Source: Allomyces arbusculus (lineage: Eukaryota; Blastocladiomycota; Blastocladiomycetes; Blastocladiales; Blastocladiaceae). From it: a DNA stretch of 47,545 bases. The stretch covers positions 1-47,545 of the forward strand of contig JADHYV010000110.1 of NCBI GenBank assembly GCA_027604705.1. Reading direction: 5' to 3'. The position numbers and the translations under genes were made by a program. Shown piece by piece: positions 10,121-20,055 of the stretch (position 1 is its first letter; the number at the start of each line of letters is the position of its first letter). The notes below the pieces were generated by a model. That model was not told the DNA's origin and searched no databases. It saw nothing but the letters and a program-made list of their open reading frames with translations.

Positions 10121-11825
10121 GACAGCGCGGAAATTGGTGGTGTTTGGCGCGGGAATGGGAATGCTTTGGTCGAGCGTTGAGCGCAGTTGCGCTGGACTGG
10201 CTGCTGCACGGTCGAGCGTCGACGTCGATGATGGCGGCGCCTGGCCCAAACGAGAAATGTGCTTGCACGGTGCCTCGACGACTTGTTCTTGCGTCGAGGA
10301 GAAATGGGAAGTTGATGGCGGGAACGGCGAGGAGGGCGGTCGGGACGGGGGCAGCCTGTGGTTTTTAGCTGGTGGGTGCGTGCACACTCATCACCCGCTC
10401 GACTCTCACGTCGAGGCGCCGCCAACAAGGTGCGCTTCGCTGTCATCCGTCGCGCGCGTGGAGGCGCGCAAAACGCCCTGCTCATCCTTTAGCGTGTTTT
10501 TCCAAGCGAAAACGCCAGCGAACGCCGCCCGCTGCGGCCGCCACCCAACCTGGCGCGTGCGCGTCCAGATGCTCCAGAGGCGATCGAGTCAGTGATCGCC
10601 AGCTTGCCCCGACGGAGACACGCAAATCACTCGCTCAATCGTGCCCACCGACGCCGCTACCACGGTCGGCTGACGCTGCGCCGTCCCGGCCGCCGTCGCC
10701 CTGCCTCCCGCATGTGGGGCGGCCGTGGCCGGCTCCGTTGCGTGCGGCACACGGCCGGGTCATCGGAACCAGTGCGGATGTGCGCACTGGCTTGCAGCAA
10801 GCTGCCGCTGCTCGCCCCTTGTTCCTGACGGCCTTGTCGGCCACTGTCCGCACCGGCCGCCGCGCACTCTCGCTCGGCATGGGCTCGGCACCGAGCGAGA
10901 CGCGGGTCGCTTGGGAACCCCGCGCGCGTTGTAAATACAGCCAGACAAAGACTAGTCTCGGCATGCGCGCACGACGTAGACATGGGAAGCGGTCCGTCGC
11001 GCGCATTAATACGCGACGCGTATTCGAACCTCCAAGCCGCGCATGCGCCGCTCTGGCTTTGTTCTCCACCCCCACGCTTCCGCATCGCGCGGGAACCCGT
11101 TTCGTTCTCCACCGCTCGCTGTCCCTTCACATGCGCACCCGCTGCTTTCTCCACCCATTCGTGACCACGTACCCCTGCCGTGACGCGCAGCTGGTTCAGA
11201 TCGACAGCCGTCATCGCCGTTTCTTGGTTATTGGTGAGCGCCGGTTTGGTTTTGACTTTGGTTGAAAGACAAGCCAGGCAACACGTGCTCCGAGCGGGTA
11301 ACTCGTCGGTTTTCACGCTCAACACGCGCTAGCCGAAGCGGAATACTGGGAGCTGGACAGGAGTACCCGAACCATCGATGCCGAATCGGTCGAGCTGCGG
11401 AAGTGTCAAGAACGATCGTTCGCAACGTGACAACCGACAGACCGCGACCGCTGCAGTCGTTCACCGCGCTGCCGTCCGTCGCTCAGCCCAGGTACCGTTC
11501 GGCCAGGTCGCCGGTGCCGCGATCCTTACGCGTCTTTGTTGCCTCGAAGACAAATCAGCGCGTGAGTGTCAAGCGGGCGGCGCGATCTGGTGCTCTTGGA
11601 TGCCTGATGACCTGACACGGATCTTTCGTGAACCAGAAAATATGAGGATGGTTGTGTCCGCCAAATGATGCAGAGCACACAGCAACCGAGTCGAGTGTTG
11701 GTAATGTTACACTGGCTTGCCCTGAATATTTTAAGACTGAAAGTGAGATGGGTCACGCCTTGCTTCCTTTGGTCCGCTCTCGTCACACAAATCGACGCGC
11801 CAAACGGCACGCAAGTCTATTCCCA
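10121..11825. other. Intergenic, no gene seen
   Basis: 1.7 kb between the GH16 start and the stop of four-span copy B2, both minus strand. The part near 10121-10500 should be the GH16 promoter. A 297-codon plus-strand frame (10372-11265) is Arg/Pro/Ser-rich with no domain and looks like GC-rich chance reading. One palindrome is listed separately (11008-11024). Confidence 0.55.
11008..11024. promoter_or_regulatory. Perfect 17-bp dyad containing an MCB-like ACGCGT
   Basis: AATACGCG, one base, CGCGTATT: a perfect inverted repeat with a 1-nt spacer; ACGCGT (11016-11021) is the core recognised by Mbp1-type APSES factors. It lies about 890 bp upstream of the GH16 start. A regulatory role is an inference. 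Confidence 0.3.
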
Positions 11826-12479
11826 TCAAGCTGACTTCTTCCCGATTTTTTCTGGTCTTGCAGGCTTGCGGATCACCCCATCCTCAATCGACCACGCCGC
11901 ATTTTCGACTTTCTGGCTCTCCTTGAGCACAACCCCATAATTCCAAAACACATAGGCAAACGAGGCGCGCCAGCCAATACTAATGTCCCCATCGTTAAAG
12001 AAGAGGCCTTGGACGACAATATACCCCGTGAATGCAATCGAAAACGCGTGAAACAACCGCGCATGACGTCGAACCGCGGTAAACAGGCCCCAGATCGACA
12101 AGACAAGGGCAATGACAGTCAAGGTCACGTCCTTGGTTGTGCGCGGGGCTGTGCCGAGCACCAATAAGACGATACGAGCGATTCCCACAACCAAATCGAA
12201 GGTCAAGACCACGAGCGTCGCAGGTCGGAGATGGATGCCACAGCAGCAGGTCGTCGTCGCCTCGATCATGAGATATTCGTCAGTTGACGTGCCACGGGTC
12301 GTTGTCGACTTGTCGTAAATCGATTCGGCCGGATCAATGTCAATGGTGCTTGCTTCAGCGGACGCTGTCGTGCACAGTGGGCCAGTCGTGGTGGTGGTGA
12401 TGGTGGCGGCGGTCACAGGTGGGGAAACCTCCTCTTGCTGCGTCGAGCCGGTTGCTGCAGGTGGTGCTGCAGCGATCAT
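11826..12479 (-). CDS. Four-span membrane protein with Cys-Cys-Cys motif (copy B2)
   Basis: Single-exon, 217 residues, ATG at 12479, function unknown. A Thr/Ser/Pro-rich N-terminal 75 residues is followed by CCC at 78-80 (TTTCCCGIHLRPATLVVL), then about four hydrophobic segments. Closest relative in the window is copy B1: both share the CCC-x-R-x-ATL start, WGL-x(5-7)-RHA-LF, a YxFWNYG motif and WSIEDGV near the end. The C-terminus is basic (KPARPEKIGKKSA). Codon choice is less GC-rich than in the housekeeping genes. It sits 976 bp upstream of, and in the same orientation as, copy A2, so B2 and A2 form a tandem pair like B1 and A1. Confidence 0.75.
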   Translation of the reverse strand: MIAAAPPAATGSTQQEEVSPPVTAATITTTTTGPLCTTASAEASTIDIDPAESIYDKSTTTRGTSTDEYLMIEATTTCCCGIHLRPATLVVLTFDLVVGIARIVLLVLGTAPRTTKDVTLTVIALVLSIWGLFTAVRRHARLFHAFSIAFTGYIVVQGLFFNDGDISIGWRASFAYVFWNYGVVLKESQKVENAAWSIEDGVIRKPARPEKIGKKSA

Positions 12480-13455
12480 GGTGAAGACGGCGTTCTAGCT
12501 GAAGTCGACACTTGATACCTAACAGTGCTGTTGCGACTAGTGGACTGTAATGGTCAGCCTGTGTATTTGCGCAAGTGTTCTAGATCGAAGAGCGCGCGCG
12601 AGAAAGTGGGAACCCGGACAGGAAACAAAAAAGGGAGAGCATGAGCGAAAAACGCCGTTACAGTTCCTGTCGAGAGGAGGGAGCCGGCCATGAACTAACG
12701 GTTCTGTTTCGCCACCTGCATGGCAGGATCGCACTTACAGCCAGTTTGGCATGCTCCCTGGTGCTGCAGACGCCTGTTCGCTCGCTCCCCGACTCCAAGC
12801 ATGCAGCGACCAGGAAGCAGGCGTTTGTGATGGAAAAGAGGACGTCGTGAAATTTCGACGCAGCCGTGATTTGTATTTGTCGTGTGTGCCTGGAGGACGC
12901 AAGGGAGCCACGAAGTTGACGGTCAAAATAAGGGCCAGGAATAGCGGGGGCCCTGCTTGGACGACACCACAAGTCGGAGAAAAAAGTTTCAATTGATCTT
13001 TCTTGACTGGAAATACAGAAGGTGATGAGAGCACATCGTTCGTATCTTGCATGACACTGAGAATGGATGCTCGAGATGACCAGCGACCACCAATCCGGAT
13101 CAAGTCATTGTAACAGCTCACTTTCAAAGTGAGAACGCCTGTCCGTTCTTCAACCTCTGATCTGGCTGTTACATATTGAAGTTGGGGAATCTCTAAGGAG
13201 GCAGAAAATTGGGGCGATACGTGCACCATGATTCTTTTCGCCACAAATTAAAATGTCTTCCTTGCTCCCGTCTCCACCAGTCTCCTCGAATGCAGATGGC
13301 ACGCATGCTTGGCATTTTCGGCCGTGTGGCTCGCAAAATTTTTCCCTTCATTCATCCTGATCAAAATCCTCTTACGTGTAGCCGTTTTATCTCCTCACAA
13401 AATCGCACCACCGACCCCACATCTATTTTCTCCACCCTGCTGCAAAACGCCAAAC
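12480..13455. other. AT-richer spacer between two four-span copies; weak open frame
   Basis: Holds the promoter side of copy B2 and the 3' flank of A2. A minus-strand frame of 164 codons (ATG 13229, stop 12735) has a low third-position GC, unlike the neighbours, and no motif I recognise. It could be a small lineage-specific gene, a decayed insertion or chance; I do not call it. Confidence 0.4.
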
Positions 13456-14181
13456 TCACTGGTTCCCAGCACCCGCAGCCGACGCAACAGGCTGTGCCCC
13501 AACGACAGGTTCCGCGGCCGGCGCAATCACGGGCGTCGCATCCGCAACCACTGCGGGCGTCGTCGTCGTTGTCATCGCGGTCGTGTTCGTCTCCACCACG
13601 CGTGCAACCGGCGCGACAGGTGCGAACGTGGGCGCCTCGACATTCCCGCGCGCCGCCTTGTTACCGCGTTCCAAAATGCCCGCGTACACCCAGAAAACGT
13701 AGGCGAAATACGCGAGCAAAACATCGATCAGGAGCTTCCACACGTTGAAGCTGAGAATGTCGAAAAGCAGGCCAATCATCCACAGAACCATGTTGATCGC
13801 GGCAAACGCCTTGAACTGTACGCCGATCCGCTTGGATGCCGCGTAAATGCCCCAGCATGTGAGCGCGAATCGCAGGACCATGATGAGGAGCGGGATCAGG
13901 CCGATCGCGCCGAGGACCGCCGTCACGACCAGGTCAAGCATCGTCTCGATCAAGTAGTAGATGAGATGCAGGAAGAGGATGACGAGCACGCCGACGCGGA
14001 TCTCAATGAAGAAGCAGCATGTCGTATTGGTTTCGGTGTCGATGTTCTTGGGTGTGGCTGCGGCACGGGTTGCGGCCGCTGGTGCAGGCGCGGCGAGCGC
14101 TGCCGTGGTTTGCACGCTGGCTTGTGCAGGCGCGGCGGGCCTCGTGGGTTGCACAGGAGCGGCGGGAGCGGGATCGGACAT
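13456..14181 (-). CDS. Four-span membrane protein with Cys-Cys motif (copy A2)
   Basis: Single exon, 241 residues, ATG at 14181 with a TATAAATA box about 91 bp upstream. Residues 1-50 are Pro/Ala/Gln-rich; CC at 55-56 (TNTTCCFFIEIRVGVLVIL) enters the first membrane segment. Further hydrophobic segments contain VLRFALTCWGIYAASKRIG, INMVLWMIGLLFDIL and LLAYFAYVFWVYAGILERG. The C-terminal 65 residues are Ala/Pro/Val/Thr-rich and probably cytosolic. Features shared by all four copies are the Thr-Cys-Cys entry to helix 1, a Trp-Gly before a basic pair, and a (Y)xxW-x-Y-(G/A) end of helix 4. Its nearest relative is the decayed copy at 1-462. I do not recognise a named family, although a MARVEL-like or other four-helix fold is possible. 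Confidence 0.75.
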   Translation of the reverse strand: MSDPAPAAPVQPTRPAAPAQASVQTTAALAAPAPAAATRAAATPKNIDTETNTTCCFFIEIRVGVLVILFLHLIYYLIETMLDLVVTAVLGAIGLIPLLIMVLRFALTCWGIYAASKRIGVQFKAFAAINMVLWMIGLLFDILSFNVWKLLIDVLLAYFAYVFWVYAGILERGNKAARGNVEAPTFAPVAPVARVVETNTTAMTTTTTPAVVADATPVIAPAAEPVVGAQPVASAAGAGNQ

Positions 14182-15040
14182 GGTGCGGCGAGTATCGCTG
14201 GTCGTCGAAGTCGAATGGAGGGGCCAGGGGTGGACGGAGTCAGCGACACGCGTGGACAGGCATATGGTTCATATTTATACCGCCAGCATGCGTGTCGTCG
14301 TCGTGCGTCGCCGTTGCCAGCGTCAGAATGTTCGACTCGACGGCGTATGCACGACGATCCGCCACGACACGTTCGCGGAAAAGTTGGCTTCGATTGCCTG
14401 TGTCGACTGTCTGTGGTGGCGACGTGGGATCTGGACGAACTGCGAGTCGACCAAGAGAATCTGCTGCTTGCATCGACGCCCCCGACGCCACGGTTTCATC
14501 GGTTTTCGCCAATCGCCACTGGTTTGGTCTGGCGACGGCTGCTTGGTTTACGAACTGGAAATGACGAGAACGCGTCACACGCCCCCATGACCTTACTGGC
14601 ACCGTCCGCCGCCGATCAGAAGCCTGCGCGTGGGCGGTGCGCGACTCTCCAACGGTCAGCTCGCCGGGTCTGATGGTGGCCATGATTGATGCGACGTCTC
14701 GTCCCGAAAACCTGGTCCTGAGAGCGCGACGCGCTCGGCCCGTGTGGCAGCATCCGCTGATTGCGTCGTGATCGTGACCACTGGAGCGCTGGTGCGGCAT
14801 GCTCGTCGCGCCATTGTCCAAGCATGTGCAAGGCCGCAGGGTGGAGAAAGACAATGAGCGAATGCTAAACGCGCAAGTGCCATCAGCGGGCGAAAGGACC
14901 GGCAACTACACGACTAACTGGCAGCCAAACTACCCCGAGTTCCTCATTTTTATATCGACAACCCGACTCGACCGAACCACAAAAACCTACGTCCAGAAAA
15001 AATGTGTACAGCAAGCAACCGGCCCTTCCCCACGCGCGCA
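14182..15040. other. Intergenic, no gene seen
   Basis: Promoter of copy A2 (TATA at 14272-14279) and 3' flank of the YME1-type gene, whose stop is at 15041. Frames here are antisense or chance readings. The AT-rich stretch 14945-14960, just past the protease stop, would suit an mRNA 3'-end signal. Confidence 0.5.
14272..14279 (-). promoter_or_regulatory. TATA box of four-span copy A2
   Basis: TATAAATA on the minus strand about 91 bp upstream of ATG 14181; the same octamer sits at a similar distance from the inferred start of the decayed copy (543-550). Confidence 0.55.
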
Positions 15041-17556
15041 TCATGACCTCGCATGCGCCGACGCCGCCTGGTCCGCCGCATTCCGCGCGGCGGCCCGTGT
15101 CGACCTCGACGTTGCTACGCCCGGCACGACGACCTCCTCCTCGTTCCGCCGCACCGGCTCAACTCCCTTGACGGCGCGTTCCATCTCCTCCCTGGTCAGC
15201 GTCTCGTACTCGACCAACGCATTCGCGAGCCGCGCGAGCCCCTCCTGGTTGGCCTTCAACACGCCCTTCGCGCGACGGTACGCATTCTCGACCAGCCGGC
15301 GCGTCTCGTTCTCGACCAACTCCTTGGTCGCGGGGGACAGAGCCGCCCAATCGTCGTCAGAAATCGCCATCATCCCAACCGCATCCGACATGCCCAACTG
15401 CGTGACCATGCGGCGCGCGATACTCGTTGCCTGCTGCAGATCGTTGTGCGCGCCGGACGTCACGTGGTCGGCGCCATACAGGAGTTCCTCCGCGGCGCGC
15501 CCGCCCATGGCCACGTCCATCATCGCCAGGTACTCGGTCTTGGTGTAGTTGTCCTTGTCGAGCTCCGGCAACTGCACGGTCATGCCGAGCGACCGGCCGC
15601 GCGGGAGGACTGTCGCCTTGTGCAGCGGGATCGCGCCCGAGGTGAGCATGGCCACGAGTGCGTGCCCGCCCTCGTGGTAGGCCGTGCATCGCTTGGACGC
15701 GGCCGTGATCACGGCCGACGTGCGCTCGGCGCCCATGAGCAGCTTGTCCTTGGCGTGCTCAAAATGCCGCGGGAGGACGGTCGCGTGGCCTTCACGCGCG
15801 GCCTGGATCGCCGCGTGGTTGACGAGGTTGGCAAGCTCGGCACCTACACAAGAGTCGGCCATCGTCAGTCATCTGCTCTAGCACACGCGCAAACGAGAAA
15901 GAACAACGTACCCGAAAACCCAGGCGTCCCACGAGCAATCACCGCGACATCCACGGACGCGTCCACATTGATCGCCTTACAATGCACGCCCAAAATCTGC
16001 ATCCTGCCGCGCACATCCGGCAGCGGCACTTCCACATGCTTATCGAACCGACCCGGGCGGACCAGCGCCTTGTCGAGCAATTCCGGGAAATTCGTGGCAG
16101 CCATAACAATCACGCCCTCGGTCTGCGCAAACCCGTCGAGTTCGACCAGCAGCTGGTTGAGCGTTTGCCGCATGTACGACTGGTCCTTTGGGTTGCGCTT
16201 GCCGCCAATCGCGTCGAGTTCGTCGATGAAAATGATGGCTGGGGATTTGCGGCGCGCGGCAGCAAAGAGTTCGCGCACACGACGCGCACCGACACCCACG
16301 TAGAGTTCGTCGAACTCGGACCCGGACATGAAGAAGAAGGGGACGCCGGCTTCGCCCGCGACGGCGCGCGCGAGCATGGTTTTGCCAGTACCAGGTGGGC
16401 CTGTGTGGGGGTGGTGGGTGAGTGAGCCATTCGGCTATGCAAGCGACGTCTGGGAACAGGTGCAAAACGTACCCGTCAACAACACACCGCGCGGCATCTT
16501 CCCACCCAGATGAGTGAACCGGTCCGGGTCACGCAAGAAGTCCACCAGTTCCTCCAACTCCTGCTTGGCCTCATCCACGCCCGCGACATCCCGGAACCGC
16601 ACTGTCGGTTTTGCCAGCGCATCCACAATCTCGTGGCCCGCCACTCCACCGGGCGGCCCATGTCCGTGCCCGCCCAGGGCCCCACCGTGCCCGCCAGGCA
16701 ACCCGGGCGTCCCGCCATGCCCACGCACGATCCCTTGATTGTCGAGGAACAGCGAGATGCCCGTGAGCAGGAAAAACGCCCACAGCGTCGTGCGGAACAG
16801 CGACGACGCCGCGGACTTGAAGGAGAAGTCGGGTTTTTCGGGTAAGACCACGTGCAGCGGAATCGACGCCGACGAACCCGGGAGCGTAAGAGGCGTTGTC
16901 GACTGCGATTGTCCGACCGTGGCGGCGCCATTGGCGCCATTGGCGGCGGCGGCGGCGGCGGCGGAGGAGCCCGCACCGGTATTCGCCGTGGCCGGGTCCC
17001 CCGCAGTCGCGAGTGGCTCTCCCCCCGCGCGCATCGCCGCGGCCGCGGCCGCTGCGGGACTCGCGGCCATGACTTGCGGGAACTGGCGCGCGAGCGCGCG
17101 CAGGTTCGGCACGATCTTATCCGCGAGCCCCGCCTGGGCGAGGGCCACGGCATACCACCGCAACACGTCGTCGTTGATGGCCGCGGCCGTTGGGCCGCGC
17201 TCGACGCGCGCAATGATGGCGAGCGGGTCGCCGCCGCCGCGCAGCCATTCGCGCGCGAAATCGGCCTGGACGGCCGCGTCGAATGGGGTCGCGTTGGCGT
17301 CGGCGAGCAGGCGGTCGAGGCGGCGGTTCGCGAGCGGGCGGAGCAGCGGCGACGTGGAGGAAGTCGGGAAGGAGGTGCCGTTCGGGGTCGACGACGGGGA
17401 CGCGAAGAGCGTGCGGTGTTGCGGGCTGAACGCGGACGTGGGGAGCCATGCAGGGCGCCGTATCGTTGCGGTTGTCGCGGTCGCGGTCAGTGCAAACGCG
17501 CGAGACAGCCGCGCAGCAGATGGCGCGGGGACGCGCGCGACATGAGCGATGCGCAT
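15041..17556 (-). CDS. YME1: i-AAA mitochondrial inner-membrane protease (Yme1/FtsH family)
   Basis: Exons 17556-16473, 16400-15912, 15843-15041; both donors are GTACGT; 791 residues. The N-terminus ([20 protein letters not shown]) is a good mitochondrial presequence. A single membrane segment at about 254-272 followed by a Gly/His-rich linker fits the i-AAA (intermembrane-space facing) type; m-AAA subunits have two. Walker A GPPGTGKT is at 362-369, split by intron 1; Walker B is [11 protein letters not shown]; the second region of homology has [10 protein letters not shown] and [19 protein letters not shown]. The zinc-binding HEGGH is at 581-585, with the later D of [20 protein letters not shown] as likely third ligand. 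The enzyme forms a hexamer that degrades unassembled inner-membrane and intermembrane-space proteins. Start ATG 17556 is chosen for the presequence; the frame remains open upstream but is Thr-rich and less plausible. Confidence 0.95.
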
Positions 17557-18171
17557 CGTTGGGCACCGAGCGCTGGGTGCTTGGCGAGGAGGTGGTGTGG
17601 TGCAGCGAGCGGCGAGCAGGTCAGCGCGGACAGCGATGGCAGCTGACCGTGCGGTGTTGGAGCGTGTGCTGAACGTGCGGCAAGTTGCGGTTGAGCGGTC
17701 GAGTCGTCGGTGCGCGCAGCACCAGCCGGCCGTTGGCGTCGTGGTCGTCGTATTTCGCGTTGCCGTCGTCGCCGATGCCGCGAGCGTCGTCGCCGTCGTC
17801 GTGGTGGCGCGCCGAGGAAATTGAGAAAAGTGGAGAGGGAACGAGGGGCCCATCCCGGACGCGTAGTGGTGTCGTTCTTCGTGACGCCGCGTGACCGCGC
17901 CGCGCTTGCCGACTTGTTCTCATCCTCGCCACGATCACCGCGACCGTGGCACGCGATCGAGCACGACGGCGACGACGGCCTCGAGACACGGCGATTTGGC
18001 GAACAAGCTCGACTTGCAGCATTCGGCCGAGCCCCCACGATCAACGCTGCCAACCGCACCGACGCTGCTGTCATCCACGCGAAGGGCTGTCAACCGCGCG
18101 AAGGCTCCATCCCACCAGCAATCCCTCAGCTTTGTAACCAATCCGAGCTGCACGATACACCCATCATCGCG
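17557..18171. promoter_or_regulatory. Divergent promoter region between YME1 and EMC7
   Basis: 615 bp between two divergent start codons. No convincing TATA box or coding frame. It should hold both promoters; an intron in either 5' UTR cannot be excluded. Confidence 0.5.
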
Positions 18172-19060
18172 ATGACCCGCCCCTGGACCGTGCTCGCCGC
18201 GCTCTTCCTGGCCTTCGTCGCGTCCGTACTCGCCGGTCGCTTGCCGTGACCGACCATGCCAACCAACCTGCCCAACGCACGCGCATCTAGCCTGGCAACA
18301 CACTGCGCGGCCGCTTTGCGCACCGTGCACGTCCACGTACACGGCCCGCTCCTCGCCGAAGCTGCTGCATCCGCGACCTCGGCGACCGACGATGCCTCTG
18401 CGGTCAGCACTGCCGCGCCCGTTCTGGCGCCCGTCGTCTCCGGCGGCTTGCTGCGCGTCAACATGACCGCCATTGCGCCCGTGCCGCGCAACGGCGTCAT
18501 CACGCTGTACGCCCTCCCTATCCGCTCCCATTTTTCCTCACCACCCGCTCCTCACTCTACGCCCTCCCCCCCCCCCCCCCCGACCCCAACAGCACGCTCC
18601 CCGCCGGCCGTCACCGTCTGTCCCTCACGCACCCAGATTACGCGTTCGACGACCTGCTGGTTACGCTCACGTCGGCGGACGCGCCGCCGCGGTTTGCGGT
18701 GGTCGCGCTCGACCGACCCAACACGGCCGCGGGCAAGGCAATCACGACGGATCCGGTGGCCTGGTCGGCGCGCGCGCACCGCGCGTACTTGGAACACAAG
18801 GCCGGTTTCGATCCGTTGGCGATGGTCAAGAGCCCAATGATGCTCATGTCGCTGTTTTCGCTCGGGATGATGTTTGTGTTGCCCAAGATGATGGAGGCCG
18901 TCGGTACGCAACCCTTGGTGCATTCGCGCGTCGATACTTGACAAGGCTAGGAGCTTGACTTTCCGCGTTTGTGTATGTAGAGGAGGAAGCTGGCGGGCGC
19001 ACCGACGACCCAGCCACGACGGGACCGAACCTGGTGCACCAGTTCAAGGAGCTCAAGTGA
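18172..19060 (+). CDS. EMC7: ER membrane protein complex subunit 7
   Basis: Exons 18172-18245, 18291-18506, 18593-18903, 18981-19060; about 226 residues. A signal peptide (MTRPWTVLAALFLAFVASVLA) is followed by a beta-sandwich domain of the EMC7 type: RNGVITLTLPAGRHRLSLTH then PDYAFDDLLVTL, matching the family's 'DGSF..VPPGSY.LEV.HP.Y.F' core. The single membrane helix comes late: F-D-P-L-A-M-V-K-S-P-M-M-L-M-S-L-F-S-L-G then MMFVLPKMMEAV, where K-x-P-M and LPK are family hallmarks. EMC inserts tail-anchored and multipass proteins into the ER membrane; EMC7 forms part of its lumenal lobe. Introns 2 and 3 are firm by phase and homology. Intron 1 (18246-18290, 45 bp, GTGACC donor) is the weakest and the first ~20 lumenal residues depend on it. 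The second intron has a 16-C polypyrimidine tract. Confidence 0.85.
18566..18581. repeat. Poly-C run inside EMC7 intron 2, with flanking 10-bp direct repeat
   Basis: Sixteen C lie just before the AACAG acceptor (18591-18592), acting as the polypyrimidine tract. TACGCCCTCC occurs at 18508-18517 (within the donor) and again at 18558-18567 at the edge of the run. Confidence 0.75.
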
Positions 19061-19169
19061 ACGGTTTCACCGAGAATACGGAATATATTCTCGATCCCGA
19101 TTGAACACGCCCAGGGCTAGTTTGGATAGCTCGCCGACCCCACACCGGGCCGGCCTTTTGCGACGGTGT

Positions 19170-19798
19170 TTAGCACGTCGACTCCTGCTTCTCGATGCCG
19201 TGAATCAGGGCCACGCGGTCGGCATGACGGCCGCCCTCAAACGGCGTCGTGACAAAGGCCTCGACGATTTCCTTGGCCACGTCGACGCCCGTGATGCGGC
19301 CGCCGAGGGCCAGCACGTTGGCGTTGTTGTGCTGTTGACCGAGTGGGAAACGTCAGCGGCATTGGGGAGGATGCAAATGGAGCGGAGCGAGCGTACCATG
19401 CGCGACATCTTGCCCGAGTAGTGGTCGTGTGCGAGCGCGCACCGCACGCCCTCCACCTTCTACTCGGCCGTAAACGTCGGTCGTCAGCGATCCGTCTTTC
19501 GTGCTCTCTCATTTGTCAAATCGCAGCGCCGTACGTTGGCAGCAATACTAATCCCGATCCCCGACCCGCACACGACAATACCGAGCGTCGACGGCACGAG
19601 TTCCGTCGCGTCCTTGGAGACCTTGGACGCCACGAGCTGGCCGTAGGTCGGGTAGTCGACGCGCTCGGGCGAGTAGCAGCCCACGTCCTCGACGGGGATG
19701 TCGGCGAAACGCGAGGCCAGGAACGCGCGCAGCTCTTCCTTGAGCGCGAAACCGGCGTGGTCCGAGCCGATGACAATGGCGCGCGGCAGGAGCGACAT
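19170..19798 (-). CDS. rpiB: RpiB-type ribose-5-phosphate isomerase (RpiB/LacA/LacB family)
   Basis: Exons 19798-19535, 19459-19397, 19331-19170, all phase 0; 162 residues, the usual length. Donors GTACGG and GTACGC. The N-terminus IVIGSDHAGFALKEEL carries the family's Asp-His pair (13-14). GIVVCGSGIGISIAAN contains the catalytic-base Cys77, then KVEGVRCALAHDHYSGKMSRM and HNNANVLALGGR supply the phosphate- and substrate-binding His and Asn residues. It interconverts ribulose-5-phosphate and ribose-5-phosphate, or a related aldose/ketose pair, in the cytosol. RpiB is unrelated to the RpiA/Rki1 isomerase most eukaryotes rely on; in fungi it is patchy and bacterial-like. Two introns show it is long resident. 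Exact sugar cannot be told from the sequence. It shares a 257-bp divergent promoter with the TXNDC9 gene. Confidence 0.93.
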
Positions 19799-20055
19799 GG
19801 TTGGTGCTGTTGGTTGAAGTTTTGGTGGTGGTGGGTGGGGAGAGAGGGAGGATGAAAGTTGCGTGAGCGCCTCGTGTTGGAACAACTTGCAGCGCTGGAT
19901 GTGATCGCTCCGTTGCTCCTCGTGGGCCCCGGCTTTTTGCTTGCGGTCTGCAGGTTATCGCCGCCTCTCACCACGACGCCAACCATTTCGAACATCCTCA
20001 ATTCCGCCCCGTCCAAGTTCCAGCAATCACGAATCCGACCGCTGCAAATACCACG
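19799..20055. promoter_or_regulatory. Divergent promoter between the rpiB-type gene and TXNDC9
   Basis: 257 bp separate the two start codons. The rpiB side (19799-19860) is a purine/pyrimidine-skewed stretch (GGTGGTGGTGGGTGGGG on the plus strand). No clear TATA box. Confidence 0.5.

Noticed and set aside
11000-11035. GGTTCGAAT on the minus strand, resembling a tRNA T-loop
   Set aside because: The flanking bases do not form a T-stem and no matching D-arm, anticodon or acceptor stem was found.
10372-11265. 297-codon plus-strand open frame in the gap upstream of the GH16 gene
   Set aside because: Arg/Pro/Ser-rich with no domain, no helix pattern and no intron logic; typical of chance frames in GC-rich DNA.
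13309-14673. 454-codon plus-strand frame
   Set aside because: Antisense to four-span copy A2 and its promoter; no motif.
17557-17853. N-terminal extension of YME1 upstream to 17853
   Set aside because: Thr-rich, unlike a presequence, whereas ATG 17556 begins a typical mitochondrial targeting peptide.
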